Source: Maribellus maritimus
GTDB lineage: Bacteria > Bacteroidota > Bacteroidia > Bacteroidales > Prolixibacteraceae
Assembly: GCF_022267315.1 (NCBI RefSeq)
Contig: NZ_JAIKLE010000014.1
Span: forward strand, 105,339 to 169,338
DNA: 64,000 nucleotides
Direction of reading: 5' to 3'
Shown piece after piece: positions 53,420-63,950 of the stretch. The position numbers were made by a program, and so were the translations under genes. The notes below the pieces were generated by a model. It was not told where the DNA came from. It ran no database searches and saw only the letters and a program-made list of their open reading frames with translations. Every line of letters begins with the position of its first letter. The stretch's first letter is position 1.

Positions 53420-56400
53420 TTATTCTTCAGCCTTTGAAAAATCCATGGCTGCTAATCTTTTATATGAATTATATCGCCATTTTGCATTATCCTCTGCTGC
53501 AGTAAACAGTTCATCAGCTTCGGCAGGGAACGATTTTTTCAACGAAGTATACCGAACTTCACCATTCAGGAATTCCTGGAATTTGCTCCATTCAGGTTCT
53601 TTTGAATCCAACTGGAAAGGATTTTTACCTTCTTCTTCCAAAAGCGGATTATAACGGAACAGGTGCCAGTATCCTGAAGCAACTGCTTTTTTCTCTTCAT
53701 CCTGGCTGCGTCCCATGCTGCCTCGTAAACCGTGGTTAATACACGGAGAGTATGCAATTATGATTGACGGTCCCGGATAAGCCTCTGCTTCTTTTAAAGC
53801 TTTGAAATATTGTGCCTGGTTCGCTCCCATAGCCACCTGAGCAACATAAACATATCCGTAAGACATCATCATTGCGCCAAGGTCTTTTTTACGTATTTTT
53901 TTACCTGATGCAGCAAATTTAGCGACAGCTCCAACCGGTGTTGCTTTTGATGACTGCCCACCTGTATTTGAGTATACCTCGGTGTCCATTACCAAAACAT
54001 TGATATCCTGTCCACTTGCCATAACATGGTCGAGACCACCATAACCAATGTCATACGCCCATCCGTCGCCACCAAATACCCAAACTGATTTTTTGACCAG
54101 GTACTGTTTTAATTTGGTAATTTCTACAGCGTATTCACTTTTGCCGCCTTCAATAACTTCTAACACTTTTTTAGATGCAACAACTGAACCGTTAGCATTT
54201 TCTTTGTTGGCAATCCACTCAGCAAATACTTCTTTCTCCGCATCACTGGCTCCGTTACCCAAAGCAGTTTGCATAATCACTTCAATGCGGTCACGTTGTG
54301 CCTGAACACCTTCAGCAAAACCAAAACCGTATTCAGCATTGTCTTCGAATAGTGAGTTGGCCCAAGCCGGACCGTGTCCGGAATCTTTATGCTTGCAGTA
54401 TGGAGTTGAAGGAGCAGAACCACCATAAATGGATGAACACCCCGTTGCGTTGGCCACCATCATTCTCTCTCCGTATAACTGAGTGATTAGTTTTACATAA
54501 GGAGTTTCACCACATCCGGCACAAGCACCGGAGAATTCAAACAGAGGTTGTGCAAATTGTGAATTTTTAACTGATTTTGTTTTGTCAACTACTTTTTCTT
54601 TCAGAGAGACTTTATCAACCATGTAATCCCAACGCTCTATTTCACCACGTTGAGTATCCAGTGGTTTCATAATCAGTGCTTTTTCTTTTGATGGACAAAC
54701 ATCAGCACAGTTCCCGCAACCAGTACAATCGAGTACCGTTACCTGAATGCGGAAGTTTAGTCCGTTAAACATTTTGGCCGGAGTTGCAGTCCTTACCTCT
54801 GTTCCTGCCGGAGCAGCTTCTGTTTCTTCTTCTGTTAAAAGGAAGGGACGAATTGCTGCATGAGGACAAACATAAGCACACTGGTTACACTGAATACAGT
54901 TTTCAGCTTGCCATTCGGGAACATTAACTGCTATTCCACGTTTTTCATATGCAGCTGTTCCCATCGGGAATGTTCCGTCTTCTGCTCCTTCAAATGTTGA
55001 AACAGGAAGATCATCGCCTCGTTGTCCGTTGATTACGTCTACAACTTTGGCGATATATTCAGGACGTTTTGATTCACCGTTTGTGCCCTCAACAACTTCA
55101 ATATCTTTCCATTCAGTCGGTACCTCAACTTTTACCACATTTTTACCACCTGCGTCAACTGCAGCATAGTTCATGTTAACAATATGCTCGCCTTTTTTAC
55201 CGTATGATTTAACAATGGCTTTTTTCATTTCATCTACTGCCATTTCATAAGGAATTACTTCTGTAATTTTAAAGAAAGCGGATTGCATAATGGTGTTGGT
55301 GCGAGTTCCCAAACCAATTTCTTCTCCTAATTTCGTACCGTTTATGATATAAAAATTAATTTCATTTTCGGCCAGGTATTTTTTCATTGAATTGGGCAAA
55401 CGTTCTTTGGTTTCTTCTTCATCCCATATTGAGTTTAGAAGGAAAGAACCGCCTTTTTTCAGTCCTTTTAATACATCGTAAAGATTGATGTAAGCAGAAA
55501 CGTGACATGCAACAAAGTCAGGAGTGGTTACAAGGTAAGTTGATCGGATTGGTTTATCCCCGAAGCGAAGGTGTGAACATGTAAAACCGCCTGATTTTTT
55601 CGAGTCGTACTGGAAATAACCCTGGCAGGATTTATCTGTAGCATCACCAATGATTTTGATTGAGTTTTTATTTGCACCCACAGTACCATCAGAACCCAAA
55701 CCATAAAATTTGGCCTGGTAAGTACCTTTGGGTGTCATGTTGATTTCTGGTTTTAAAGGAAGCGATTTGAAGGTAACATCGTCAACAATACCAATGGTGA
55801 AATCACCTTTGGGCTCGTTCATTTCAAGGTTCTCGTAAACAGAAAGAATTTGTGATGGTGTAGTATCTTTTGAACCTAAGCCATAACGACCACCAACTAC
55901 TATCGGTGCGTTTTTTTTCCCGAAGAAATGAGATCTGATGTCGAGGAACAACGGTTCTCCGCCTGCTCCCGGTTCTTTTGCACGGTCAAGAACAGCAATT
56001 CTTTTTACTGTTTTTGGCAGTGCATCCATAAAATATTTTGCTGAGAAAGGACGGAACAAATGAACAACAACCAAACCTACTTTTTTACCCTGGGCTGTCA
56101 AATAATCGATTGTTTCGCGAATTGTTTCAGTAACCGATCCCATTGCAATGATAATATTTTCAGCTTCAGGATCACCATAATAGGTGAATGGTTTGTATTC
56201 TCTTCCTGTAATTTTACTAACCTCTTTCATGTAGTCAGCTACAATGTCAGGAACGGCGTCGTAAAATTTATTTGCCGATTCTTTGGCCTGAAAGAAAATG
56301 TCAGGGTTTTGCGCGGTACCGCGGGTAACCGGGTTTTCAGGATTCAGCGCACGATTGCGAAATTCCTGTAATGCATCCTGATCAACAAGTGGAATCATAT

Positions 56401-56974
56401 CTTCCATTTCAATGGCTTCGATTTTTTGGATTTCGTGAGAAGTTCTGAAACCATCAAAGAAAGCCAGAAAAGGAACTCTTGATTTTATTGTAGACAGGTG
56501 AGCAACGCCGGCTAAATCCATTTCTTCCTGAACAGAGCCTGCAGCAATCATTGCAAAACCGGTTTGGCGGGCAGCGTAAATATCACTGTGGTCGCCAAAA
56601 ATAGAAAGGGCATGACCAGCAAGGGCACGGGCACTGACGTGGAAAACAGTTGGTAATAATTCCCCAGCTATTTTGTACATGTTCGGAATCATCAGTAATA
56701 ATCCCTGAGAAGCTGTATATGTTGAAGTCAACGCTCCAGACTGAAGTGCTCCGTGAACCGCACCGGCAGCACCACCTTCGCTCTGCATTTCTGCTAAACG
56801 CACCGGGCGTCCAAACATATTTTTCTTTCCAAATGCCGCCCACTCGTCGACATATTCTGCCATAGTTGACGAGGGCGTGATGGGGTAGATACATGCTACC
56901 TCGCTAAACATGTAACTCATATATGCTGCTGCATAGTTCCCGTCACATGTGATGAATTTTTTTTGTTTCGCCAT
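53420..56974 (-). CDS. nifJ: Pyruvate:ferredoxin (flavodoxin) oxidoreductase
   Basis: This single-chain enzyme of 1184 residues oxidises pyruvate to acetyl-CoA and CO2 while reducing ferredoxin in anaerobic metabolism. The domain order is as expected: pyruvate-binding domain I (CDGNYAAAYMSYMFSEV, YPITPSSTMAEY), domain II, the CoA domain, two [4Fe-4S] clusters (CIQCNQCAYVCPHAA and CTGCGNCADVCPS), a further cluster Cys in FSGACAGCGETPY, and the thiamine diphosphate domain with WVFGGDGWAYDIGYGG and DTEVYSNTGGQSSKATPVGA. All motifs are intact. It is the largest gene in the window and its own unit on the minus strand. Confidence 0.97.
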   Translation of the reverse strand: MAKQKKFITCDGNYAAAYMSYMFSEVACIYPITPSSTMAEYVDEWAAFGKKNMFGRPVRLAEMQSEGGAAGAVHGALQSGALTSTYTASQGLLLMIPNMYKIAGELLPTVFHVSARALAGHALSIFGDHSDIYAARQTGFAMIAAGSVQEEMDLAGVAHLSTIKSRVPFLAFFDGFRTSHEIQKIEAIEMEDMIPLVDQDALQEFRNRALNPENPVTRGTAQNPDIFFQAKESANKFYDAVPDIVADYMKEVSKITGREYKPFTYYGDPEAENIIIAMGSVTETIRETIDYLTAQGKKVGLVVVHLFRPFSAKYFMDALPKTVKRIAVLDRAKEPGAGGEPLFLDIRSHFFGKKNAPIVVGGRYGLGSKDTTPSQILSVYENLEMNEPKGDFTIGIVDDVTFKSLPLKPEINMTPKGTYQAKFYGLGSDGTVGANKNSIKIIGDATDKSCQGYFQYDSKKSGGFTCSHLRFGDKPIRSTYLVTTPDFVACHVSAYINLYDVLKGLKKGGSFLLNSIWDEEETKERLPNSMKKYLAENEINFYIINGTKLGEEIGLGTRTNTIMQSAFFKITEVIPYEMAVDEMKKAIVKSYGKKGEHIVNMNYAAVDAGGKNVVKVEVPTEWKDIEVVEGTNGESKRPEYIAKVVDVINGQRGDDLPVSTFEGAEDGTFPMGTAAYEKRGIAVNVPEWQAENCIQCNQCAYVCPHAAIRPFLLTEEETEAAPAGTEVRTATPAKMFNGLNFRIQVTVLDCTGCGNCADVCPSKEKALIMKPLDTQRGEIERWDYMVDKVSLKEKVVDKTKSVKNSQFAQPLFEFSGACAGCGETPYVKLITQLYGERMMVANATGCSSIYGGSAPSTPYCKHKDSGHGPAWANSLFEDNAEYGFGFAEGVQAQRDRIEVIMQTALGNGASDAEKEVFAEWIANKENANGSVVASKKVLEVIEGGKSEYAVEITKLKQYLVKKSVWVFGGDGWAYDIGYGGLDHVMASGQDINVLVMDTEVYSNTGGQSSKATPVGAVAKFAASGKKIRKKDLGAMMMSYGYVYVAQVAMGANQAQYFKALKEAEAYPGPSIIIAYSPCINHGLRGSMGRSQDEEKKAVASGYWHLFRYNPLLEEEGKNPFQLDSKEPEWSKFQEFLNGEVRYTSLKKSFPAEADELFTAAEDNAKWRYNSYKRLAAMDFSKAEE

Positions 56975-57024
56975 TTTTAAGTTGATTTATTCTTCTAATT
57001 GATATATTAATTTATTTGTTTATT

Positions 57025-58200
57025 TCAATACAAAAAGCCAAAAAGCCATAAAGGAATTTTTTTACCTTCTCCAATCTCAATTACATCAGATGCTGCGTAT
57101 ACATCGGAAGTGGGTTCTAACTTTCTTCCTCCGACAATAAAATGATATTTTCCATTGATACAGAAATCTCCCTTTACCGAACTTTTTAGGTTGTTATTAT
57201 ATCCAACCTGGTTGTAAAAGAACGTATGCCTTAAATTCAAATTATCAGTATTGTCCGGTGAAATGGCATACAAAAGATTTGTATTATGCATGTATACCAT
57301 ATCCGGCTTTTTCATCTGCTCATCGTCTCCATTTGAATACAATAATTGAATCAGCTTTGCATTTTTTAAATACTTAAGGTAATTCATTATTGTAGCCCTT
57401 GAAGTTTTTACTGCGGATGCCAATTTACTAACATTCGGTGTAAATGGAGTTTCTGAGGCTATGATATGCAACAGTTTTCTTAGTTTTGGTAAATATTTCA
57501 GTTCGATCTGGTTGATATACGGTACATCAATTTCCAGTGCCAGATTAACGTTTTTAAGAAGCGTGTTCATGTAAAAATTGGGGTTGTCAATTGAGTACGG
57601 GAAATATCCGGTTTTTAAATAATCGTCAAAATAAGCCAGCGGTCTTATCTGAGTCACGATTTCCTTGGCAATTTCAACGTGATTTTCAATAATCTCAGCA
57701 AGAGAATAAAAATGGAAATTGCTCCCGGTTTGGTAATTTAGATACTCCCGAAATGATAAACCTTCCAAATGGTAAATTTTTGCTATTCCGTTTAAATCCG
57801 GATTACCTTCTGCAATTCTTAATACAGGTGAACTGGTAAAAATAATTTTTAAGTCGGGTATATCATCAATACACTTCCTTAGATCGGATGACCACTCCGG
57901 GTACTTTTGAATTTGATCAAGCAAGAGAATTTTTCCTCCTCTTTTGGTAAATTCATCGGCAAACGAACTGATTTTTCGTTTTGTAAAATAAAAGTTATTG
58001 AGGTTGATATAAAGTGTCGAATTATCGTCCGCGAAATATTTTTTTAAGTAGTCAAGAAGAAATGTGGTTTTTCCAACCCCTCGAAATCCTTTTATAGCTA
58101 TCAATCGGTTATTCCATTCAATACTATTTGTAAGCTCTCTTTTAATTGTTTTTTTAGAGCTTTCCAGTAACGATTTATGTGTATGTTGAAAATATTCCAA
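57025..58200 (-). CDS. AAA-family ATPase with C-terminal winged-helix region (AAA_14/DUF4143 type)
   Basis: This 391-residue cytosolic protein has Walker A GFRGVGKTTF at about 38-47 and a Walker B-like ILLLDQIQKYPEW at about 93-105, where the usual Glu is Gln (DQIQ). An SSPVLRIAEGNPDL stretch follows, then the loop GLSFREYLNYQ, typical of the AAA_14 group. The C-terminal part has a helix-turn-helix-like KLASAVKTSRATIMNYLKYL and a restriction-fold-like end. Members are often linked to mobile DNA but their role is poorly known. It sits between nifJ and rho without close operon spacing to either. Confidence 0.88.
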   Translation of the reverse strand: MEYFQHTHKSLLESSKKTIKRELTNSIEWNNRLIAIKGFRGVGKTTFLLDYLKKYFADDNSTLYINLNNFYFTKRKISSFADEFTKRGGKILLLDQIQKYPEWSSDLRKCIDDIPDLKIIFTSSPVLRIAEGNPDLNGIAKIYHLEGLSFREYLNYQTGSNFHFYSLAEIIENHVEIAKEIVTQIRPLAYFDDYLKTGYFPYSIDNPNFYMNTLLKNVNLALEIDVPYINQIELKYLPKLRKLLHIIASETPFTPNVSKLASAVKTSRATIMNYLKYLKNAKLIQLLYSNGDDEQMKKPDMVYMHNTNLLYAISPDNTDNLNLRHTFFYNQVGYNNNLKSSVKGDFCINGKYHFIVGGRKLEPTSDVYAASDVIEIGEGKKIPLWLFGFLY

Positions 58201-58515
58201 GTGTTAAAATTTTAGGCAAAAATACTTCAATTTTTATTGGTATTGTAATCTGTATATAGCAAAAATATAAAATTGCTGCAATTTATAACTAGTAAAAATA
58301 ATCTGATTTTGAAAATAGTAAACCAGTTGTTGATTTTTTTAAGCTTTTATGAGAAATAAAACAAAGGGTAATATATGAGTATTTTTAGTAAAGTAGGATA
58401 ATTGAGTGGAGAATACTTTTAAGCTTTAATAAAATTTAATTTTTAATTCTGAGAAAATAAAAAAGCAGGTCGATTCACCTGCTTTTGTTTACATATTTTT
58501 TCGAATTTTTATTTT
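58201..58515. other. Intergenic region with the rho terminator
   Basis: These 315 AT-rich bases hold the promoter side of the AAA ATPase gene and the terminator of rho at 58450-58486. I see no coding frame in them. Confidence 0.5.
58450..58486 (-). terminator. Rho-independent terminator of the rho gene
   Basis: The arms AAAAGCAGGT and ACCTGCTTTT form a perfect ten-pair stem with a six-base loop. On the minus strand it is followed by TTATTTTC, a U-rich tail. It begins 30 bases beyond the rho stop codon. Confidence 0.8.
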
Positions 58516-60351
58516 TTATCCGTCGTTCATTGAAGCTAAAAATTCTTCAACCGATTTTGCACGCATCAATCTGGTTTTCATAAATTCCATCGCTTCCAGT
58601 GAATTCATATCGCCAAGATAGTTCCGCAATATCCAAAGTTTGTCTAATACATGTTTTGGCAACAATAAATCTTCTCTTCGTGTGCTTGATGTTGGAATAT
58701 CTACAGAAGGGAAAATTCGTTTGTTTGAAAGTTTCCTGTCGAGTTGCAACTCCATATTACCGGTTCCTTTAAATTCTTCAAAAATAACATCATCCATTTT
58801 TGAACCGGTTTCAGTAAGAGCAGTAGACAAAATGGTTAAAGAACCACCTTCTTCGATATTTCTTGCTGCACCAAAGAAACGCTTCGGTTTGTGCAAAGCA
58901 TTGGCATCCACACCTCCCGAAAGCACTTTGCCAGAGGCTGGTTGTACCGTATTATATGCACGGGCCAGACGAGTAATTGAGTCGAGAAGAATTACAACAT
59001 CGTGTCCGCATTCAACCATCCTTTTTGCTTTTTCCAGAACAATATTGGCCACTTTTACGTGTTTGTCAGCGGGCTCATCAAATGTTGAAGAGATCACTTC
59101 TGCATTTACGCTTCGTGCCATATCTGTAACTTCTTCCGGACGCTCATCAATAAGCAAAACAATCATATAAACTTCGGGGTGATTGGCTGCAATTGCATTG
59201 GCGATTTCTTTTAAAAGAACAGTTTTACCTGTTTTGGGCTGAGCAACAATTAATCCACGTTGCCCTTTTCCAATTGGTGCAAACATGTCAACAATTCGGG
59301 TTGAAATATTGTCATGCCCGTTTCCTGTCAGTTCGAATTTTTCATCGGGAAAAAGTGGAGTAAGGTGGTCAAACGGCACTCTGTCGCGGATATACCCCGG
59401 GCTTCTTCCGTTAATCTCCAAAACTTTTATTAACGGAAAATATTTTTCTCCTTCCTTGGGAGGACGGATAGTCCCTTTTACCGTGTCGCCTGTTTTTAAT
59501 CCAAATAATTTGATTTGTGACTGCGATACATAAATGTCATCAGGCGAGTTCAAATAGTTATAATCCGAAGATCGTAAAAAACCGTAACCATCCTGAAGAA
59601 TTTCCAAAACACCGGTATTTGTAACAATACCTTCAAATTCGTATGCTTTATTTTTATGATAACTATTGTTGTGACCGTTGTTTTGTTTTTTCTCAGGTTT
59701 TTGTTGTTTCGATTGATCTTGTGATTTTGATTTCGCCTCGTTTGTTTTTTGAGGTTGTTTTTGAGGCTCTTCTTTTTTATTTGTGTCTTTCTGAACTTTT
59801 ACTTCGAATTTTTTCTCTTCCGGTTTCTGTTCCTGCTGTTTGGGTTCCTGCTGTTTGGGTTGCTGTGGTTTTTGCTGTTGCTCTTGCTGTTGTTCTACCT
59901 TTTTTTCCGGTTCAATTTCGCTGGAAGGGCCTTTTTCTCGGTTAAAACCCTTAATTATTGCTTTTATTTGATCTTGTCTGGATTGAACCTGCGGATCTTT
60001 TTTCTCCTGTTTCTTTTTTGCGTGAGCTACTTTCTCATGCTTTACAACCGGTTCAACTCTTTCGCGGCGAGGGCGTTTCCCTCTTTGGTTATCGTTTTGT
60101 GACGAATCTTTTTCCTCTTTATTTTCGGGCTTCTTCCGCAAAATGTTTTTTATTGATTTTTCTTCTTTGTTTTGGCTTTTACCTGAAGGCTTTTGTTCTT
60201 TTTTCTCAGCCTCCTGTATAGCTTGAGTATCCAGTATTTTGTATACCAGATCTTGTTTTTTGTAAGATTCAACTCTTTTAATGTTGAGCTCTTTCGCGAT
60301 CTCACGTAACTCTGGAACGAGTTTCTTGTTTAATTCTAAAATATCGTACAT
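58516..60351 (-). CDS. rho: Transcription termination factor Rho with long disordered insert
   Basis: This RNA helicase/translocase ends transcripts and has 611 residues, compared with about 419 in E. coli. The N-terminal Rho-N helices span about 1-45. The insert from about 45 to 238 is almost only Lys, Glu, Gln, Asn, Pro and Ser, with runs such as [20 protein letters not shown]. The cold-shock-type RNA-binding domain ([20 protein letters not shown]) runs to about 315. The ATPase core has Walker A QPKTGKT (about 371-377), [14 protein letters not shown], and the Q/R-loop region after it. Long inserts of this kind are known in several bacterial Rho proteins and affect phase separation or RNA binding. 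Confidence 0.96.
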   Translation of the reverse strand: MYDILELNKKLVPELREIAKELNIKRVESYKKQDLVYKILDTQAIQEAEKKEQKPSGKSQNKEEKSIKNILRKKPENKEEKDSSQNDNQRGKRPRRERVEPVVKHEKVAHAKKKQEKKDPQVQSRQDQIKAIIKGFNREKGPSSEIEPEKKVEQQQEQQQKPQQPKQQEPKQQEQKPEEKKFEVKVQKDTNKKEEPQKQPQKTNEAKSKSQDQSKQQKPEKKQNNGHNNSYHKNKAYEFEGIVTNTGVLEILQDGYGFLRSSDYNYLNSPDDIYVSQSQIKLFGLKTGDTVKGTIRPPKEGEKYFPLIKVLEINGRSPGYIRDRVPFDHLTPLFPDEKFELTGNGHDNISTRIVDMFAPIGKGQRGLIVAQPKTGKTVLLKEIANAIAANHPEVYMIVLLIDERPEEVTDMARSVNAEVISSTFDEPADKHVKVANIVLEKAKRMVECGHDVVILLDSITRLARAYNTVQPASGKVLSGGVDANALHKPKRFFGAARNIEEGGSLTILSTALTETGSKMDDVIFEEFKGTGNMELQLDRKLSNKRIFPSVDIPTSSTRREDLLLPKHVLDKLWILRNYLGDMNSLEAMEFMKTRLMRAKSVEEFLASMNDG

Positions 60352-60713
60352 TGTTAAAACTTAATTATTCCCTTTTGTGAACTAAATTGCTGATAAACTA
60401 TCTGGAACAAATGACGCGGGGACGAGAATTTCTTGAAATTCGGGTGCAAGTATAAATAATTACCACCTACTTACCAAGAATTAAATTCTCTTTTTACTAA
60501 ATTCTCCTTTAAAACTCTCTATTTAAACGTCTGTTAGTCTATTATTGTTCTTACGTCTTATAAAAAGTGCTTTTTAGGAGGCTAAGTAACCCTCGTATAC
60601 GTTATTATCCAAATAAAGTTGTAATTGATTATTTTTTCAAGTTTTGATTTTTGTTCTTTCGAGTCTGTTATATTCTAACAGGTGAAATATAAAAACTTCA
60701 GCAAATATAAAGT
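60352..60713. other. Upstream region of rho, no gene seen
   Basis: This 362-base gap lies between the DUF5916 gene and rho, both on the minus strand. It has no coding frame I trust. TAAAAAG-TG-CTTTTTA at 60561-60576 is a short palindrome that could end the DUF5916 transcript. TATACTTG at 60447-60454 with CTTG at 60475-60478 (minus strand, 20-base spacer) is a candidate rho promoter with about 90 bases of leader. Confidence 0.45.
60447..60478 (-). promoter_or_regulatory. Candidate rho promoter
   Basis: Minus-strand CTTG, a 20-base spacer and TATACTTG resemble -33 and -7 elements with one mismatch from TAnnTTTG. No experimental or comparative support is available from the sequence alone. Confidence 0.3.
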
Positions 60714-62861
60714 TTAAAATCGAATATTGTACTTCAATTTTAAGCGAATTGCGCTTTCGTCCATAAAAAATTTGTCAACAGGTTTTAAAAAATTTGAATT
60801 CCAGGCCAGGATAATCTCGTTTCCCGGCTTTAAAATCCACTGAAAGCGGGATTGCCATCCAATATTTTTACTGGCATTGTCATACTGGAGGTAATTGTAT
60901 AAAGTAATGTTGGGACTAAACAAAATGTTAGCATTTACCTGGTAAATGTTTGCTGTAAAATTTCCATCCGGCAAATCTACCTCGTTTCTGGTAATTGCCC
61001 CGCCAATAAAGAAGGGTACAGCAACTTTCCAGTTAGCCTCTAAAATTATATCTTTTCTGTAGCCCGTATAAAAGTCGCCAAAACCATAACTTGCTTCTCC
61101 CCATAAATTTCTGGCTCCTTTGGTTTCCAATTCAAAAACATGGTACCACCATTCATATTTTCCCTGTGGAATCACAAAATTTTCAAAAATATTAAAATCT
61201 TCAGTAAGCATCTCGTACTGATTAATCAGTGAATAGCTGAGTTCTTCACCGGAAAGAAAGCGAAGCCCTAAAGGTTTAATTTTGAATTCCCTTGTTTCAG
61301 GGTCATGGGTTTCAAGATTTGTGATATAGCTAAATTTGCCTCCAAATTGAATTTGCATAATTCCCCACTTGTTTGGACGGGGACCAAACTCAAGTTCGCC
61401 ATAGCTTTCTCTTATGTTGGTTCGTGGAATAAATCCCATACCGGCTATAAAGTTTTTGCCAATTTCGTGGTATCCCAACCTGGCTTTAATCAGGTCGTTG
61501 GGATAAACAAATTGCGCGCCCCAGATTGCATCCGCACCTTCCACATTCTTGGTGTTTGATTTCAATCCAAAAAGAAAAAATGAAACATTTTTATTTCCCT
61601 GAAAAGTGGATGTTGACAGTTTGAGATCGGCTCCTGTAAGAAGATTGCTTTCTTCTCCAACAGAGTTTCCATAAGTTCCGATAACTCCAACAGACGATTG
61701 TTTTCCTAAATTTCGTGTGACACGTGCAACCGAAAAATTGTTTGTTCCGGTTTCCCTGTCATCATTAATATGCATTAGTCCAATGTTCCAGTTGTCTACC
61801 TGTCCTGTAAGTTTTGCTCCTACATTAATGGGAATTGGCGAACCATTTTCATTTAAACCCATACGGCGCGAAAAAAAAGGAATAATTTTTTGTGCCACGG
61901 GACTTTCCCGATCGCCTTCAATACCAAATTGAAAATAATTGGCTCCGTCCAGGAAGAAATCCCTTTTTTCAGGAAAGTGAAGGCTAAAACGGGTAAGATT
62001 GATCTGGCGGTCATCAACTTCGGTTTCAGCAAAATCGGTATTAATGGTTAATGATGATTTTAAGCTTGGTGTAATCTGGTAAAAAAGGTCAACGCCACCG
62101 GTAAGTTTTGGATCATTTTTTCCTCCTTTTTTTGTGTCCAGACCCGTAATGATATAGGGTGAAATATCAAGGCCAATTCCCTGTGTAATATTCTCCAACC
62201 CATCTAAAATGCCGGCATCTGAGACCTGAAATTTATGGGTGTTTAGATTTGCTTCGGGCCAGTAGTCGGTTTCCAGTTTGTTTACGATGTTTCGAATAAA
62301 TTTAATTCCCCATTGCGTGTTATTTTTGTCAAAACCAAGGGTTTTAAACGGGATAGCAAGCTCTGCTTCCCAGCCGTAATCAAGGATTTTGGCTTTGCCT
62401 TCCCATAAACCATCCCACTGTTTGTTAAATGCTGCTCCATTTTCACTTACAATGGCATCTCCAATAGAACCTCGCGGCCCAACTTGAAACCAATAACCGT
62501 TTCTGCGGTCGAGATATGTGTCCAGGATAATCTGAATACGGTCATCATTTCCCAGGCTCACGTCACGGGCCATTTCTTTGGCTGTAATTTTATCCGGATC
62601 GTCCCAGCATTTCACCGCAAAATAAATGTTGTTTTCATCGTAACAGGTATAAAAAATTGTTTTTTCGGTTACAGCTTCTCCTTCGTTTGGCTCTCTTTGA
62701 TAAAATTCATCAACTGCAAAAGCCTGATTCCAGACCTCTTCGTTTACAAAACCGTCAATTTCAGGCGGAGTTTCAATGCGAATGGCTTTTATAAAGTTTT
62801 GTGCTAATAAGGTGTTTAGGGTAAAAACAATGACCGAAGTTGTTAATATTATTTTTTTCAA
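60714..62861 (-). CDS. DUF5916 exported protein with CBM9-like N-terminal domain
   Basis: This 715-residue protein has a signal peptide (to LLAQ) and a carbohydrate-binding-module-9-like N-terminal domain (EIDGFVNEEVWNQA, then YDENNIYFAVKCWDDPDKI and ELAIPFKTLGFDKNNTQWG). A DUF5916 beta-rich domain with many amphipathic strands begins near 215 and ends in LKLKYNIRF with a terminal Phe, as in outer-membrane barrels. The function is unknown; family members are thought to be outer-membrane proteins of Bacteroidota. It lies 34 bases after the methyltransferase gene and may be co-transcribed with it. Confidence 0.9.
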   Translation of the reverse strand: MKKIILTTSVIVFTLNTLLAQNFIKAIRIETPPEIDGFVNEEVWNQAFAVDEFYQREPNEGEAVTEKTIFYTCYDENNIYFAVKCWDDPDKITAKEMARDVSLGNDDRIQIILDTYLDRRNGYWFQVGPRGSIGDAIVSENGAAFNKQWDGLWEGKAKILDYGWEAELAIPFKTLGFDKNNTQWGIKFIRNIVNKLETDYWPEANLNTHKFQVSDAGILDGLENITQGIGLDISPYIITGLDTKKGGKNDPKLTGGVDLFYQITPSLKSSLTINTDFAETEVDDRQINLTRFSLHFPEKRDFFLDGANYFQFGIEGDRESPVAQKIIPFFSRRMGLNENGSPIPINVGAKLTGQVDNWNIGLMHINDDRETGTNNFSVARVTRNLGKQSSVGVIGTYGNSVGEESNLLTGADLKLSTSTFQGNKNVSFFLFGLKSNTKNVEGADAIWGAQFVYPNDLIKARLGYHEIGKNFIAGMGFIPRTNIRESYGELEFGPRPNKWGIMQIQFGGKFSYITNLETHDPETREFKIKPLGLRFLSGEELSYSLINQYEMLTEDFNIFENFVIPQGKYEWWYHVFELETKGARNLWGEASYGFGDFYTGYRKDIILEANWKVAVPFFIGGAITRNEVDLPDGNFTANIYQVNANILFSPNITLYNYLQYDNASKNIGWQSRFQWILKPGNEIILAWNSNFLKPVDKFFMDESAIRLKLKYNIRF

Positions 62862-62895
62862 GGTTTAGTTGTAAGTGTTAGAATGCCGAAAATAA

Positions 62896-63489
62896 CTATT
62901 TCATTCCAAAAATACGAATGACTGATGCATTTCCATCATGAAAAATACCTTCCTTAAAATAAATATCCATTTCTTTCATTTTGAGTTTTTGCAGTGAACC
63001 GAAATCATTTTCCAGTTCTTCTTTCGAAAATAACATCCCAATATCTCTGGGGCCGCCGGTGTTGTTTTCAATTTGTTTTTTGGCAAATCCTTCCAAAATT
63101 AGAATTCCACCGGGTTTTAAAAATGTAATCAATTTTTGGTGGTATTTTTTTCTTTTTTCTGGAGACATGTGTGTGTATATCAATGCAATTGCATCGTAAG
63201 TGTCCGGCTGGAAATTTGCTGAATCGTAATCCAGAACTTGATAGTCAATTTCAACTTTATTTTTTTTTGCCAGCTTATCCGCTTTCCTTTTTCCTTCGCT
63301 ACTGCTATCGAATGCGCTTACTTCCCAACCTTTTTTTGCAGCAAAAACAGCATTTCTGCCTTCTCCTTCCCCTGGCAATAAGATTTTTCCGGGTTTTAAT
63401 TTTTCTATTTCTTTTTTAAAATATTCGTTGGGATTCGTACCGTACGCATATTCATTTTCTGCATATCTTTTATTCCAAAATTCACTCAT
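62896..63489 (-). CDS. Class I SAM-dependent methyltransferase (TehB-like)
   Basis: This 197-residue cytosolic protein has the SAM-binding loop ILLPGEGEGRNAVFAAKKGWEV, in which the usual G-x-G-x-G reads GEGEG. The acidic end is SAFDSSSEGKRKA, and FLKPGGILILEGFA is motif IV of the fold. The short FWNKRYAENEYAYGTNPNEYF start is typical of TehB/thiopurine-like members. The substrate is unknown. It lies 43 bases downstream of the small gene at 63533. Confidence 0.9.
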   Translation of the reverse strand: MSEFWNKRYAENEYAYGTNPNEYFKKEIEKLKPGKILLPGEGEGRNAVFAAKKGWEVSAFDSSSEGKRKADKLAKKNKVEIDYQVLDYDSANFQPDTYDAIALIYTHMSPEKRKKYHQKLITFLKPGGILILEGFAKKQIENNTGGPRDIGMLFSKEELENDFGSLQKLKMKEMDIYFKEGIFHDGNASVIRIFGMK

Positions 63490-63532
63490 TTTAATTGTTT
63501 TATTCGAAGTAACAAAAGTAAAAAATGGAAGT

Positions 63533-63895
63533 TTAGTTTTTTTGTTGTTTAACGATCAAAAATTCTTTTTTTACTCTTTTCTGTCTGATTTGAATTCCAT
63601 AAGTTTTTTTCAAATATTTTTTAAGTTGAGGTAGTCGTTCTGAAGGTATTTCTAAAGAAAAATATTCGGATGTGTCCATATTGTCATCCATGTTTATACC
63701 GTAGTTAATTTTCAATAGTCTGTTTAAATCTCCGGATTGAATTTGACTTAGCCTGATTGTATCGTTTTTCCCAAAGAATCTCCTGATGTTGTCTGTGGAA
63801 TTCACAGGTAATGGATCAGAAGTTTTTGAATTAAAAAGATTTTTATCGCTCACAGTAAGAATGTGCGTCATAGTTGGTCGGGTAACTGTTTCCAT
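63533..63895 (-). CDS. Small protein of unknown function with a DUF3738-like end
   Basis: This 120-residue frame starts at an ATG at 63895 and has no signal peptide, unlike typical exported relatives. The last part (FSLEIPSERLPQLKKYLKKT with YGIQIRQKRVKKEFLIV) resembles the C-terminal end of DUF3738/TIGR03435 proteins, which are often fused to membrane proteins or redoxins in Bacteroidota. The N-terminal half looks like nothing I know. It may be a fragment of a larger gene whose 5' part was lost near the element that starts at 63951. Confidence 0.55.
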   Translation of the reverse strand: METVTRPTMTHILTVSDKNLFNSKTSDPLPVNSTDNIRRFFGKNDTIRLSQIQSGDLNRLLKINYGINMDDNMDTSEYFSLEIPSERLPQLKKYLKKTYGIQIRQKRVKKEFLIVKQQKN

Positions 63896-63950
63896 TTTTA
63901 AATTGTAATACCAATTTGAGTATATAGTGTCGCTGTATTATCTTTGAAGC

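Noticed and set aside
59643..60221. Leu/Phe-rich plus-strand frames
   Set aside because: They are complements of the Lys/Glu/Gln-rich insert of rho, which makes long stop-free frames by composition and mimics membrane helices.
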